The notes below the pieces were generated by a model. It saw only the letters and a program-made list of their open reading frames with translations. It was not told the origin of the DNA and searched no databases. This document shows positions 1 to 11,297 of a stretch of DNA of 64,000 bases, in pieces. Every line of letters starts with the position of its first letter. The stretch's first letter is position 1. Source of the DNA: Elmis aenea (lineage: Eukaryota > Arthropoda > Insecta > Coleoptera > Elmidae); contig OX393579.1 of assembly GCA_947652605.1 (NCBI GenBank), forward strand, positions 43,592,970 to 43,656,969. Direction: 5' to 3'. Made by a program: the position numbers and the translations under genes.

Positions 1-345
1 TTTTTGCGCTATTCATAAAAAAAAATACGTTTTTTCGATTTGAAATCATACTCAAAAATATTTAGACATTATCAGAACACTTTTTGCGTAGATTTGAAAT
101 TATCTTTTTAATGGTGTCACAGCCAACTACGACTTGTATTTAAAACAAGAAAGTTGATGTTAAAATAAGAAAAACTAAGGAAGATAGGTAAAATTTATAA
201 ACAAATTTTGAATCTACGCAAAAAAGTGTCCTAATAATGCCGAAAATTTTTTTGAGTAAGATTTCAGTTAAGGAAGTTATAAGCAAGAATCGACAACATA
301 TTTTATTTTATATTTTAACAATAGCGCAAAAACTATTAATTTTTT
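1..345. repeat. Foldback element, possibly cut by window start
   Basis: Bases 1-110 and 215-345 are imperfect inverted copies. Both arms carry the words TTTTTGCGCTATT and CACTTTTTGCGTAGATT, in opposite orientation, around a central spacer of about 100 bases. There is no coding content. This is the shape of a MITE or foldback transposon. The outer end may lie before base 1, so no target duplication can be checked. Confidence 0.6.
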
Positions 346-718
346 CCAAGACTTTTTCATTGGATAGTTGCTCTTAAAACATTTTGACCCACTTAACCAA
401 CTCTGTATCTCTTACACTTTGAGAGAACCCCATGCTGTTCTAGATAACTGGGACACCCTGTGTATAGTTCATTTTCCCAAACTACAAATGATGTCTTTAA
501 TATTTACTTTAAAAGTTTGCTTTCTTAGATCCTCATACCTCTATAAATTTGGAGCTTTTAGGGTCTTTTTAAATTTACTGTCGGTGTCTGTTCCGCATTT
601 ACCAAATGAAAAGAAATGTATAAAAACCATTTTAAAGCCACGCTTACAAGGGCCGAGACAGGGTGTCACATAATTTGTACAAGTTTTTAATATTGCATAA
701 TCTTGTAATAATTTGTCT
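346..718. other. Unassigned AT-rich stretch with one MITE end
   Basis: No gene is visible; open frames on both strands have no recognisable motif. At 448-460 the reverse complement of CAGGGTGTCCCAG appears, the terminus shared by several elements of this window, so this is probably the end of a decayed mariner-type MITE whose partner end I could not place. Confidence 0.4.
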
Positions 719-2307
719 TTTAACCCTTTCACTGTCAAACCCGTAAATATACGTTGTGCAATAACATGTTGCTATTGTCAAACCCGTTAATATACGTTAT
801 TCTGTCCCTCAGAGTTGAAATTCTGGTGAATGCGCCGGGTTAAAAAATTAAACAAATTTTAAGACAACTTTTTTATTATCTTTGTTATTAGGGGAGAAAC
901 AAAAAAGTTTTTTTTCACAAAAGTTGTTGGAATTTATTAGCTATATAACCTACAATTATTTTTAAATGCACAGAGTATTTCGTTTTCGAGAATCAATATG
1001 CAACTTTATTATTTCAAATGGAACACCCTCTACCCTGTATACCTATTTTTACGTTTTCTTGTAGCTACATTATTTGCTGATAAAAAATATTTAGTATGTC
1101 CTATGTCTAAAGTTAATATTTCTCGGGACATAATGAACAGTTCGCAGAGGATGTTCGTTTTGTAAATAAATACACATCTCGAGAGAAGGCCACAAATTGC
1201 GAGTAATTACAGAAGTATGAAAATAAATTTAAAAGAATATGGTTCCGCTGAGAAATCAACCAAAGATCCAAAACAAATCCAAGAATAAAAACTATCCGTT
1301 TTTACACAGTTTCTATGGCAAAAAATGTAGCATTTCAACATGTCAAATTTTTCATTAGTTGTAAATCTGCCTAAAATTAGATGATAACAAATTTGCTACA
1401 AAGACTATCGAAATACAAAACAGTTCTATAAAATAGACTATAGCTCATACCAAAGAATAATTCATCTAATTTAAGCAAACCTTTATCTCTTATAATAAGC
1501 GAGATACAAACTGAAAATGTTATCTGGGACACCCTGCATATGAATTTATATCACAAACATCGTCGTAAAGTGTAGGTAAGTAACCAAAGCGTGTGTTATT
1601 GGCTGCCCATCAGATATACATTATTAAAAAAATCACATACTCCCTAATAATTAATTTTAAAAAAATTTAAAAATTCATACGGTCAAAGACAAAACAAAAG
1701 ATAATCGAAAAAAAGTTGTCGTTGGGTTTTCAAAGCCACCGTGATTTGTAGAAAAGTTTTATGCAATTTATTTTATGAAGATTTAATAAATGTATAATAA
1801 TTATATTATGTACCTTCTAATTTCCAACAGTTTTTGTGAAAGAAAACTATTTTGTAACTACCCTAATATTAAAGATAATAAATAATTTGTCTTAAAATTA
1901 GTTTAATTTTTGACCCTACGCATCCACCAGAATAATAACTCTGGAAATATTAACTTAAGACAAAACCTGCTGAATATTTTTTAAAGGCAATTAATTTATC
2001 TACAACAAAACGTTAAAATATACAGAGTGTTCCATTTGAAATAGTTAAGTTGCATATTGATTCTCAACAACTAAATACTCTGTGATTTTAAAAATAATTG
2101 TGGTTATATAGCTAATAAATTCTAACAACTTTTGTAAAAATAATTTTTTTGTTACTTTTTTAAGTACAAACATAATAAATAGTTTGTCTTACAATTAGCT
2201 TAATTTTTAACTCGGCGCATCCACCAGAATTTTTCTTTTAAAAACAAAAACTCGACACAGACGGCCTGTGCATATAAAAATTACCCGACAGTGAAAGTGT
2301 TATTTAA
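719..2307. mobile_element. piggyBac-like non-autonomous foldback element
   Basis: The left edge reads TTAA then CCCTTTCACTGTC; the right edge reads GACAGTGAAAGTG followed after a few bases by TTAA (2304-2307). A TTAA target and a CCCTTT terminus are the signature of piggyBac elements. The arms 719-1035 and about 2015-2307 are inverted copies over roughly 290-310 bases, sharing CGCATCCACCAGAAT and TATATAGCTAATAAATTC. A further partial copy of the inner arm lies near 1800-1940. No transposase remains. The right TTAA is offset by a few bases, so the superfamily call is tentative; the foldback structure itself is clear. Confidence 0.5.
1401..1536 (-). mobile_element. Terminal fragment of a CAGGGTGTCCCAG MITE
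   Basis: Read on the reverse strand this begins CAGGGTGTCCCAGATAACAT and continues with CTCGCTTATTATAAGAGATA and TTAAATTAGATGAATTATTC. The same order of words occurs on the forward strand from 5441, so both are ends of one repeat family. It lies inside the 719-2307 element, so it is probably a later insertion. I could not fix its other end. Confidence 0.45.
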
Positions 2308-3594
2308 ATGTTTTAAAATATGTTCATTGATTTTAGGATAAATGAAATTAAATACTCAAGCTATGCTTGTAATGTTTAAAACAGAATAGAAAACTAAGGA
2401 AGTACCGACTTATCAAGTCATGAAAAATAGAAAGAAATTTTCGGCTGAAGAATTATATGCAAAAGTAATAAAACGCACTAGGCTTAAAGCCAATTAAAAG
2501 AAAATTGAAGGGGGTTGATAAGATTACACTTCAATTTTGGATTAAATTCCGATTCGGTTAGCAGTTCTGGATTGTACCATGTATTTTTTAACATGTTTAA
2601 ACAACAATGTAGTTCAGCAAAATTCCTCCGGCAACATGTTTAAAGGCGTATTTTAAAAGATAACAGCAGCTGTATGTAACTTTATGATTCTTAAGTTAAA
2701 TTATAAACCCGTTTGCACTCCCTCATTTCAAAGCTAATATAGATGAAAGTAAAATTGCCGTTTGAAGGGGAATCATTTAATCCCTATCAAATAAGTCTTA
2801 CATTAATATCAGAAGATTCGGTTTTTCAGAGAGATTATTGCATCCCTATAAGTTATAATTAAATTTCCCGAAGTAAGAGACGTTTCGCCGTTATTTAAGA
2901 GATCCAACCGATGAATAATTAATACGGAAACCAACCCATACAAAAAAAAATCGCTATGAGATCTTCATCAGACTACTAAGTACCTTCGTATTATGTAAAC
3001 ACATCGATCAGGACGTCTGAGTGCTTGCGCCTGTTATAAATCCCTAACGCTGTTCAACTTATGGACAACACTTGGCTCCATTATTTGAATTGGCTCATTC
3101 CTATTCGCGGCTCGCACATCTGTGCTACAGCAAGATGCTTTCGGCTCGTCTACCCACTACCTTTCACATACATCAGTATTTATTACTCTGATATTTTCCC
3201 GCCGAGAACGCGCGATTCCGGTACAGCGTACAATATTTTACTTTTTACGAGAAAACAATATGTTTGACCTGTCTCGGAAAACTCGAGCACATTTTTATAA
3301 AACTAAAAATGCCAAATTTCAGGGTATTCGAAAATCGTCCTAAGCCTTATTATTATGCTCATCGTTCTTACGGAAACTGTTTTAGATGTGTCAGTTATTT
3401 ATTGAGGTATTTTGTTGTAAATGCAATCCTTTATATTGCCACAAAAGTAAAATTTGCGTCTCAATTTTATCTTTTTTCTTCGCATACCAATTCCTTTCTG
3501 GGATTTTGTTGTAACAAGCAAAATACACGGTTTAATTTAAAACCATCCATCAAGACATCCATTTTTACACAAGAAAAAACAACCATAATATAGT
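2308..3594. other. Unassigned stretch, CpG-richer at 2880-3260
   Basis: No recognisable gene. Bases 2880-3260 have visibly more CpG than the flanks, and overlapping forward frames there (3061-3267, 3122-3343, 3264-3593) have no motif I recognise. The block could be a decayed LTR, a promoter or a repeat. I see no splice or polyadenylation arrangement that would make a gene model. Confidence 0.3.
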
Positions 3595-4100
3595 GTGACA
3601 CGCCGCCTGAGATCAATTATTTTATTTTACTTCAATGTTATTTCCTCTACTTTTAAATGAATAACATTGCAGCAAATGCTGATGAATCAGTTACTAAAAG
3701 ATTTAACACTTAAAAGGGGCCAGGTTATGGGGAATTTGACCATAGTAAAACACATTAACGTTAAAATATTACGGTCATAACTTGAGTTCTACAACGTCAG
3801 TAATTGGGTTTCGTCAATCAAGAAACGATTTGTTGATAAAGTTGTACATCACAAGTAGAACAAACTACTCGCACAAATATGTGTTTATAGGAAAGAATGA
3901 CAAAGATGCAACTACAATAAAAAAGGGCTAGCAACAGGGAACCTAAAATCTTGGGACAGTCGCGCTGAGGTAGTTAAGAATCAACCACCGAGAAATGTAC
4001 AGCCAGTCGAAAAATAAAGGAGTTTGTTGTTAAAATTGTTGTGTTTTATTTGTTTCTTACCGTGTAATAATTGCTCTAGACCTGCGTACTACGTAAAACA
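3595..4100 (+). other. Possible solo LTR
   Basis: The block starts TGTGACACGCCGCC and ends GTAAAACAACA. Near its 3' part, AATAAAGGAGTTTG is followed by a T/G-rich stretch, as in the R region of LTR retrotransposons. A TG...CA frame of about 500 bases is consistent with a solo LTR. I found no matching second LTR, convincing primer-binding site or target duplication, so the call is weak. Confidence 0.22.
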
Positions 4101-4269
4101 ACATTTTAGGGTCCAACCATCATACATAGGCGATCACGAGCCATAATTAACAACAATAAATATAAGAGTAATAAGTAATTTGCCACAACAGTGCGGCCTA
4201 TGTACAGTACGGTCCTTCACAATACAGATGTTCAAACTGTCTTAAAGCTGCGTCACCTATGGGTCGGAA

Positions 4270-4600
4270 GTTTGGATTTAAAAAATAAAGTAAGAGCAGT
4301 AGGAAAGAGCTTTTGGCGAAGATGTTGCGGTTTGACAATATACAATCAAGTGAGGAAATAAAAGAGACGTTAGGAGATACTGCTTCAAAGAAACAATTAT
4401 TCTGGTACGGTCACGTGAAAGGAATGGAAAAACGTAAAAACAATGAAAAACATATATATTTAGATTCTAGCGAAAAGAAGAAATAGGAAGACCAAGAATG
4501 TACCGAAATGACGGAATAGAGAAGGCGGTGGAAAGAAGAGATTCCTGATAAAATAAAGAAAACTCGCAAAAATATCTAAAGTTAATAAGAAAAAAGTTAT
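4270..4600 (+). pseudogene. Non-LTR retrotransposon RT C-terminal tail
   Basis: Translation of the forward strand with frame changes gives FWRRCCGLTIYNQVR, then KKQLFWYGHVKGMEK, then a GRPR stretch. This is the order seen at the C-terminal end of the endonuclease/reverse transcriptase polyprotein of a widespread insect non-LTR family. Stops and frameshifts interrupt it and nothing of the upstream domains is present, so it is a 5'-truncated dead copy. Related tails lie at 15770, 43890, 49306, 49735, 52080 and 54120. I do not assign the LINE clade with certainty. Confidence 0.6.
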
Positions 4601-5438
4601 TGAATGTTCTGCACGAATGCCGCACTCTATATTAATTATCGTGCGGCGTGCTCTAATGAAAAGTTATTTAAAGAGGTATCTAACATTTCCAATTGATGTA
4701 TCTGGTTGACTTGATGAACTTCGTGTCAGCGCAAACGTAAGGTTTATTTCGCCAAATATGGTGATTTCTAATTTCCATTGCCCTAGAGTTGTGTTTACAT
4801 TTAATCTGGAAAGTCAATCTTTGCAAAGTTGGCAATATTGATTGCGTATTGAGACTGCAATAAGGTCGATGTAAATTATTGTATTAGAGACAGAATACGA
4901 CCTGGCTTAATATGAATATTTCTCTGTGTCTCTCGACGATAATTATCCTTCCGATTTACATAGTTAGCAACGCGTACCAAATAATCACCTTCGAGTTCAA
5001 TAGACGTTTGTGTATTAACCCGGCGTGGATGTGGTAACACTCTTTGTAGGAAGTTGTGGATGGTGGGGTAAAGATAATGCACTCAATTCAAATACAAGAT
5101 CTTTTAAAAAAATATTGCTCCATTTTCATTATTGTATATTAATAAAAATTTATTTTAAAATAATGTTTAAAATTGTATTTTACATGAAGACTATAAAACG
5201 CAATAAATTAAAACTTTTTTGTCAAAAATTCAAAAGTGTGTGTGGTAAAAATCATTTGTAGGCCATGGTAGTTTATTTTTCTTGAGAGTGCTAGTTCACA
5301 TACTCAGAATACCTTATAGAACAGATCACTATCATTGGCTTTTAAAAATAAAGGCAAATAATGGAACATTTCTTAGATTTAAATAAATGTGTCTTAAATT
5401 TTTTTTATATATCATTTTTGTTAAGAGTTGAAAAGTTA
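4601..5438. other. Unassigned stretch
   Basis: No recognisable gene, RNA or repeat. A reverse-strand open frame at 4876-5082 encodes 68 residues rich in Arg and Asn with no family signature. It is probably a chance frame. Confidence 0.3.
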
Positions 5439-5440
5439 TA

Positions 5441-5670
5441 CAGGGTGTCCCAGATTACATTTCCAGCATGGGGATCTCGCTTATTATGAGAGATACAGGT
5501 TTGTTTAAATTAGATGGATTATTCTTAAGTGTGATAGGACCTACAATCTATTTTTAAAAGTACAAAATTCCTCGTACTTCAGAAGTTATGGCAAAAAATA
5601 TGAAAATTTTGAATTTCTTTTTTCTCTCATAACTTTTCCGTTTTAATCATAAGATCAATTTTATTAGTAG
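5441..5670 (+). mobile_element. CAGGGTGTCCCAG MITE terminus, forward
   Basis: A TA dinucleotide (5439-5440) is followed by CAGGGTGTCCCAGATTACAT and the internal words found in reverse at 1401-1536. The TA target and CAGGGTG end fit the Tc1/mariner superfamily. No coding capacity. The opposite end was not located, so the element may be truncated. Confidence 0.5.
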
Positions 5671-6035
5671 GTACTTTCTTACGTTACTTTTTAATGGAGA
5701 ATGTAACTGTTATTTTAGATTTTTTTATCACTTACCATTTTCGAGCTATTACCCCTAACTTCATTTTTTCTTATGGGCCGCGAAGTTGGCTATGAAATAG
5801 TTATATGTGATTTTTTTTCCCTCTTTTAAATGAGATATTTTTTGCAGCTATTTAAAATTTAAAAGAATATTGCAGGGGGTATAGCCTTGCATATTACGTT
5901 GGCAAAAATTCAAAATTTGCAACAGTCTTTATGTTTTCCGGAAATGGTAATGACATCTTAAGCAATACATTTATACATTAAGTTTATTTAAAAAGGGCAA
6001 ACAATTTTCCTCCTCTTCAAAATTTCAATGTTTCG

Positions 6036-6510
6036 GTAACCGGTTCAACGTTCACGGTTCAGTTCCGGTTCCGGTTCGATGCCTTTGTTGTTTTTAATAG
6101 ACAGTTTAAAAGGATTCATTAGTTAAATATGCATATTTACAAATTAACTGTCTGATTTTTTTAAATTTTTGGTCAAGTTATCAAAATTACCAAAATTAAA
6201 AATTAAAAATTAAAAATTAAAAATTAAAAATTAAAAATTAAAAATTAAAAATAACAAATAACAAATGAAAATAACAAATACATAAAAAATGACAAATAAC
6301 AAATAAAAAATAAACAATGTCTTTAAAAAACATAATTGGTCCGAACGGTTGAAGCGGTTCGAACTGGTTAACACCAGTCGGTACGGTTGATTTTGCGGTT
6401 ATGCGATTCTTTAACAAAAAGGTTCAGTACCGGTTTACGGTTCATTAAAAATGCACCGGTTCGTTCCGGTTTCTGTTCCGATTCTTGTTCGGTTTGAGTT
6501 CCTGATCTTA
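6036..6510. repeat. Array of degenerate GGTTCCGGTT motifs
   Basis: Two clusters (6036-6090 and 6345-6510) are dense in CGGTTC/CCGGTT words, unlike the surrounding AT-rich DNA. Between them lies a simple repeat. The last part, read in reverse, begins CAGGAACTCAAACCGAAC, which resembles hAT termini carrying subterminal transposase-binding motif arrays. No matching opposite terminus or 8-bp duplication was found. Confidence 0.35.
6191..6251 (+). repeat. Microsatellite (TTAAAAA)n
   Basis: About eight to nine head-to-tail copies of a 7-base unit, followed by degenerate AACAAAT repeats up to about 6310. It is simple-sequence DNA between the two GGTTC clusters. Confidence 0.9.
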
Positions 6511-6692
6511 AGTATTGCATTCCAATACCGTTAGTTTGTATCAAAACGACCTAAAACAATGTTTTACTGCTTATCAAAATTTGTAAAAAGTTTTAAGTGT
6601 ATAGACTTGCATTTTTTTTAATTAACCCTTCGAGGTATTTTTGAATTAATATAAAAAATTGATTCCGGATAGATTTTACTTGAAATCTTATA

Positions 6693-7694
6693 CAGGGTGT
6701 CCCAGCCAAGACGAATTATTCGATAGCTCTGTTATAAGTCATAATTTTTTTTACAAATCAGGAGAAAAGTTGTTTGTAATCATTTACTACATAAACTAAA
6801 ATTTTATTTTTATTTTCAACTATACACAGTGTTTTGTTTTTGCGCTCTTTGAGTTATTACCGTTTTTCTGAAAATTTTTACAGCTGCAGACCTTTATAAA
6901 AATATTTATATTTATTAACTTTACAACACCAGAGCAATTTACTCTGGTAATTTATTAGACAATAGTATCATAGTGATTGTTGACTAGTTACATTTTTAAA
7001 ATAACATACAGGGTGTTCGTTATACTCGGTCCATTTCGCTAAACTTGAAACGCATATAAGTCATCTTTTTTAAATAGAACACCCTATATATTTTTACATT
7101 TTCTTGTAGCAAATTTAATTATCTTTCAAAGTTGTTAAGCATGTTTTATGTCTAAATATAATATTTTTGAGGTTATTTCGTTCTTATGATTATTTGCGAG
7201 TATTTTACCTAAAATAACGGTAGTAGCCTTTGAAAATTTAAAACAATTTGTATGAGCTGTTAACCAGAACAGTTAATCGGCACAATTTCCACTATTATGC
7301 CACTAAAAATCCATATTTTTTAAGAACTGTAGATAGACAGCATTCTGGTATTTTCTGCCATTTATGCTGTGTATCTACAACTCTTAAAAAAATATGGTTT
7401 TTAGTGGCATCTGTCAAAGTTTTCAAAAAAAACGTTAATAACGCAAAGACAGTTCATTTTAGACATAAACAACCTATAATATTTTTGAAAGAGAATTTAA
7501 TTTTACATCAAAAAATTACAAAATATATAGGGTGTTTCATATAAAAAAACAATGTTTAGTATCAGAGCGCAAAAACCAAACACTGTGTATAGTTATGTAG
7601 TAAATGATTACAAACAACTTTTATATTTAACTTTTTTTAATATCATTACTAATAACAGAGCTATCGAATAATTCGTTTTGGCTGGGACACCCTG
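6693..7694. mobile_element. 1-kb mariner-type foldback MITE
   Basis: TA dinucleotides at 6691-6692 and 7695-7696 flank an element whose ends read CAGGGTGTCCCAGCC in opposite orientation. The inverted arms extend about 150 bases, sharing GAATTATTCGATAGCTCTG and GTTGTTTGTAATCATTTAC. The centre holds a second palindrome (about 7293-7405) built from CCACTAAAAATCCATA and its complement. Another CAGGGTG-type end starts near 7012 and a partner ends near 7535, so it may be a nest of two or three MITEs. Open frames inside, including 7248-7544, are by-products of the palindromes. Confidence 0.75.
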
Positions 7695-7696
7695 TA

Positions 7697-8935
7697 TAAT
7701 GTTGCGAAGAAACGATTGACTGAATAAAGCCAATTTCGTATATGTCATTCCCACAATAACATCCACAAAATACGCGTTTTTTTAGTTTTTTCAGAACTAT
7801 TATTCTAATATTTTCTGGGGACCGGCATCGGATCACGAACCACAGTTTGGGAAACGTTTTATTATATGCTAGAGAAGGGTGCTCAAATGCATTGAATAGG
7901 AAAGTGTGCCAAGTGAAACATAATTTAAAATTAAAAAACATTTTAATCGCTGATATTTCATAAAGAATAGCGTATTCGTAAAATCTAATAACAAACTGGA
8001 AAAGAAGTAAATGATTTGTATTGATCATCAAAGCCTTATCTATTAAAGTAAGGCGGTTACAGTGCTAGAATGTTTTTATTGGGACACTCTGTATATTTAT
8101 TTTATACCATTCTTACTGTAGCCATAAAAATGAAGAAGTAAGAAACGGATTACTTAGAAGCATTAAATCCGATATGGAACAAATTTCCCGTGCAAATAAA
8201 TTTAGCGAATACCGAAATTCTTCAGGAGTTTTGCGCAACAATCTCTACAGAAAATGGACCGCACCGCTTCTGGATGAGTAAATATTTACGGGACGTGCGG
8301 ATGCCTAACAATTTTCATCCCCGTGGCCTTTAGGCGTGCACCATTATTAGGGTGACTCATGGGCCCAGTCTGCGCACTTGTCACATCAAACGCAGTCTAA
8401 TTACGTATGCGCGGTGTATGTATGGAAATGAGTTCGCTCCATCAACACAGCAATGCCACAGGGTTGCGGGTCTTCTACATTAGCGAGGGGATCATCAACA
8501 CTTCCATTTACATCTAATATTCCGGTGGTTTTCATTCTATTTGTGTATTAACTTGGGGTAAGGGAGTGAAAATTGAATTGTAACTTCAAAATCCATCAAA
8601 AGCCTCATCGATATCTACCTGTCACGCAGAAGGTATTTCAGAGTTTTACTGTGAAATGTTCATATTTTCCAACATCATGATAGATTTCCATCTTGAACGT
8701 TTTATTTTGATGCGAAATTTTATGCCAAAGTTTAGTTCGAACAAGACTGTGTTAAACTTTTAAAACATGGTTGTAACACATCAAGTTTCATCTTTAAAGA
8801 CGGACAGGATTTGAAGTTTTCACTTAAATTTAATTACTTCGAGGTAAGGTAACTAAATAGTTTGCAGTCATCTACAAAACACTTTTTTTAACTATTAACC
8901 AACAATTTAACAATATTATACAATATACTAAGGGC
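7697..8935. other. Unassigned stretch, CpG-richer at 8160-8560
   Basis: A reverse open frame of 134 codons (7627-8031) starts here but runs into the MITE arm and has no motif; I treat it as chance. Bases 8160-8560 contain many CpG words against an AT-rich background and no recognised family. A CAGAGTGTCCCAATA-like end (reverse strand, near 8091) suggests another MITE terminus. Confidence 0.3.
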
Positions 8936-9001
8936 GTTCAAATTTAAACAGGAATTTAAAGCAAAACTTTATTTACTGATCACAATAAAACGGTTTACAC
9001 A

Positions 9002-10320
9002 CTATTTTTCTATGTAGTCCTCTACCACTGCAATGCACTTGTTTCCATGCCCAGGATTTTTTTTAATTTCGGAAGAATAAAGGTCTTTTGACTGCATGTT
9101 GACCCTCTCAAACACAGCGTCAGTAACCTGCTCATTAGACTTGAATTTCTTCCCTCTCAAAAATTCTTTTAAGTGAACCGAAGAGATAAAAGTCCAATAG
9201 TGCTGAATTTCCGCAGCGTTTACTTCGCCAAAGCAGCAGTGTGAATGCGAGCATTGTCATGAAGGAAACAAACTAAATCATGTGCAACTCTCCTCTCGAA
9301 ACGAATCGCTGGATTCACCTCATTTAAAACATTAAATAGTACTTAGCAGTGATAGTTCTTTGTTTTATGAGAACATTGAGGTAAAAAATTCTCAGGTAAA
9401 TGTCGTTTTGGCTTTCCGTGGTGGTGGTGAGCTTGAATGTCGCCATTGCATGCTTACTCGTTTTGACTCTGAAGTGAAGTAGTACACCCATGTTTCGTCA
9501 CAGGTTACTATAGAGTCTAAAAACTTGTCTCCATCCCCTTCATAACGCTGCAGAAGTTGTATGACTGCAATCTTATTTCTTTGTGTTCAGACACCAAAAG
9601 ACGGGGAACCGACCTGGCAATCACTTCGCTAAATTTAAGACGATCTTTAACTAATGATTTCACACTACCAACACTAATTTTGAGTTTCTTAGCGATTCTT
9701 TGACGAGTTATTCTCCGATCGTCTCGAATTAGTTAGTGCAGTGGTCGGCAAACCGCGGCTCGCAAGCCACATGCGGCTCTTTGGCTCCTTGAGTGTGGCT
9801 CTTCCACAAAATACCACGTACAGTGCGACTGAAACTTCGTAATGACTGGTTTGACTGCTTTGAACGACCTGGAGAAGGAAGATTTATGTTGATTTTTTAC
9901 ACCTGGAATAGTACTCCTGACTCATATAATCAGCTGAAAGCGTTTGCTGTTCTTTTCTTATTCGGGTCTACATATTCATGCGAACAAACAATAATTAGGC
10001 TCTCAAAAGAAATTTTAATAGTTGTACTATTGATATTTGGCTCTGTTGGCTAATGAGTTTGCCGACCACTGAGTTAGTGCATGAACGTTAGTCAGCTTGT
10101 CTTCATCGTTTGAGGTCTTAGCCGACGAGCATGTGGTTCATGTTCAACTCTTACCCGGCCTTCTGTAAAAGACTTGCACCAATCATACGCCTTAGACAGA
10201 GAGAAACTCATCTCCAAATCTGAGACGGAGTGACACCTTCGTTAGTCAAAAATCTGCGCAACACTATTATGAACCTCTTGAAACAATAAAGACCTGTTTT
10301 AATACCAGAGAAAAGTATTT
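9002..10320 (-). pseudogene. mori-type mariner transposase pseudogene
   Basis: In several reverse frames the order of a mariner transposase can be read. The N-terminal part has LTNEGVTPSQIW, then LSKAYDWCKSFTEGRVRVEH. The helix-turn-helix part has RRITRQRIAKKLKISVGSVK. The catalytic part has IVTCDETWVYY with the first Asp, then MQWRHSSSPPPRKAK and FLHDNARIHTAA with the second Asp. The end reads CIAVVEDYIEK and a stop at 9002. The SPDLAPSDYxLFP block is damaged. It resembles the SETMAR/mori side of the mariner family. Frameshifts and stops are frequent, and a 333-bp hAT interrupts it between the N-terminal and helix-turn-helix regions. It cannot encode a working enzyme. Confidence 0.85.
9739..10071 (+). 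mobile_element. Non-autonomous hAT inserted in mariner
   Basis: The ends are CAGTGGTCGGCAAAC and GTTTGCCGACCACTG, perfect inverted repeats. They are flanked on both sides by the same 8 bases, AGTTAGTG (9731-9738 and 10072-10079), the target duplication of hAT elements. Inside the left end are the words GCGGCTCGCAAGCCACATG, a subterminal repeat common in this hAT group. A forward frame (9793-10053) contains NQLKAFAVLFLFGSTYSCEQ, whose FGSTYxCE core is the hAT C-terminal dimerisation motif. So it is an internal-deletion derivative keeping the end of the transposase. It splits the mariner pseudogene, so it is the younger insertion. Confidence 0.93.
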
Positions 10321-10330
10321 GATACAATTA

Positions 10331-10828
10331 AACCTTAAATAATTTAAAATAAATACAGGAGTACCCAAGTTATAATTTATTGTTTAGGTTAGATGACAAA
10401 TTAAAATGAGAATTTTACTGAAAGTTTACGTTTTCAGTGTGATCTTCAACTACAAAAGGGTAACTGACCACCGATCAAGATAGTAAGGGATGTTTAAATT
10501 ATACTGTAGGTGTGTAGGTTACACGTAAACTGACCTTTGGTTTCTCATTTACCGTCTCATTTGTTACTCATTTGTTGTTTGAATCAGGAAATAAAATAAA
10601 AGAATGTCCACATCCTGCATTTGATGAACAAAAAGAATGCTCTTGATTTTTAATTTCATTGCAGTGTAAATCAATTTTACCAGTATAAATGGATAATATT
10701 GTCACAATCAGACTTTTTAAGTACATTTTGTAAAAGCTGTACTTGCAAAATTCGTTAGATTTGTTCATTTACCGTTATGTACCCAAAACTCAGGTGGAAG
10801 TACCCTCGGTGCGGGGTACTTAAGGGAA
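10331..10828. other. Unassigned AT-rich stretch
   Basis: I see no gene or repeat. A reverse frame at 10568-10768 has no motif. The right terminus of the neighbouring mariner presumably lies near 10330 but its inverted repeat is too decayed to place. Confidence 0.3.
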
Positions 10829-11297
10829 AATGTAAGATGTTTATCTGTCTACTTGCTGCCGCTACTTACTGCCGGCCGTTTTTGGGGGGCAGTTGATCCA
10901 ACCGACCAATGTCTGTATATTTCTTGTTATTGTTATGTAAGTAATCATTTTGTATGGTTTTGTATCGATCGACTTGTGTATTGATTTGGATTATTGTGAG
11001 ACTGACTTATTGTGTGAGACCCATAACTAGATATATTTGTTTTGTAGAAGCCGTATAAACACGTTGATTGTCAAGTACCAGATAATCGTAGTTTGCGTTC
11101 TTCCCCAGTCCGCCGACTACGAGATAACTCGTGGTGCTGCTGTTACTAGTCATTTTCGTGCAGCTACGATTAAACTCGTAGAATATAAGCGAATTTATGG
11201 TTAGGTGGCTTCTGGGAATAGATAGAAAAATCAAGGCTGGCTTACACAAACTAAAAATTTGTTAATAATATTATAATTAGAGTTTTGAATAATATAA
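10829..11297 (+). other. Possible LTR and primer-site fragment
   Basis: A purine run AAGGGAAAA precedes TGTAAGATGTTTATC, which could be a polypurine tract and LTR start. Near 11299, TGGCGTCTGCGAG could be a tRNA primer-binding site. Between them lies a CpG-containing stretch without coding potential. There is no second copy in the window and no CA end just before the putative primer site, so this is only a suggestion. Confidence 0.18.

Noticed and set aside
3061..3593. Overlapping forward frames as an exon cluster
   Set aside because: No recognised domain, no splice-site arrangement linking the frames, and composition explained by a GC-richer block.
7627..8031. 134-codon reverse open frame as a gene
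   Set aside because: Its end lies in the inverted arm of the MITE 6693-7694 and the translation has no motif; a chance frame in AT-rich DNA is more likely.
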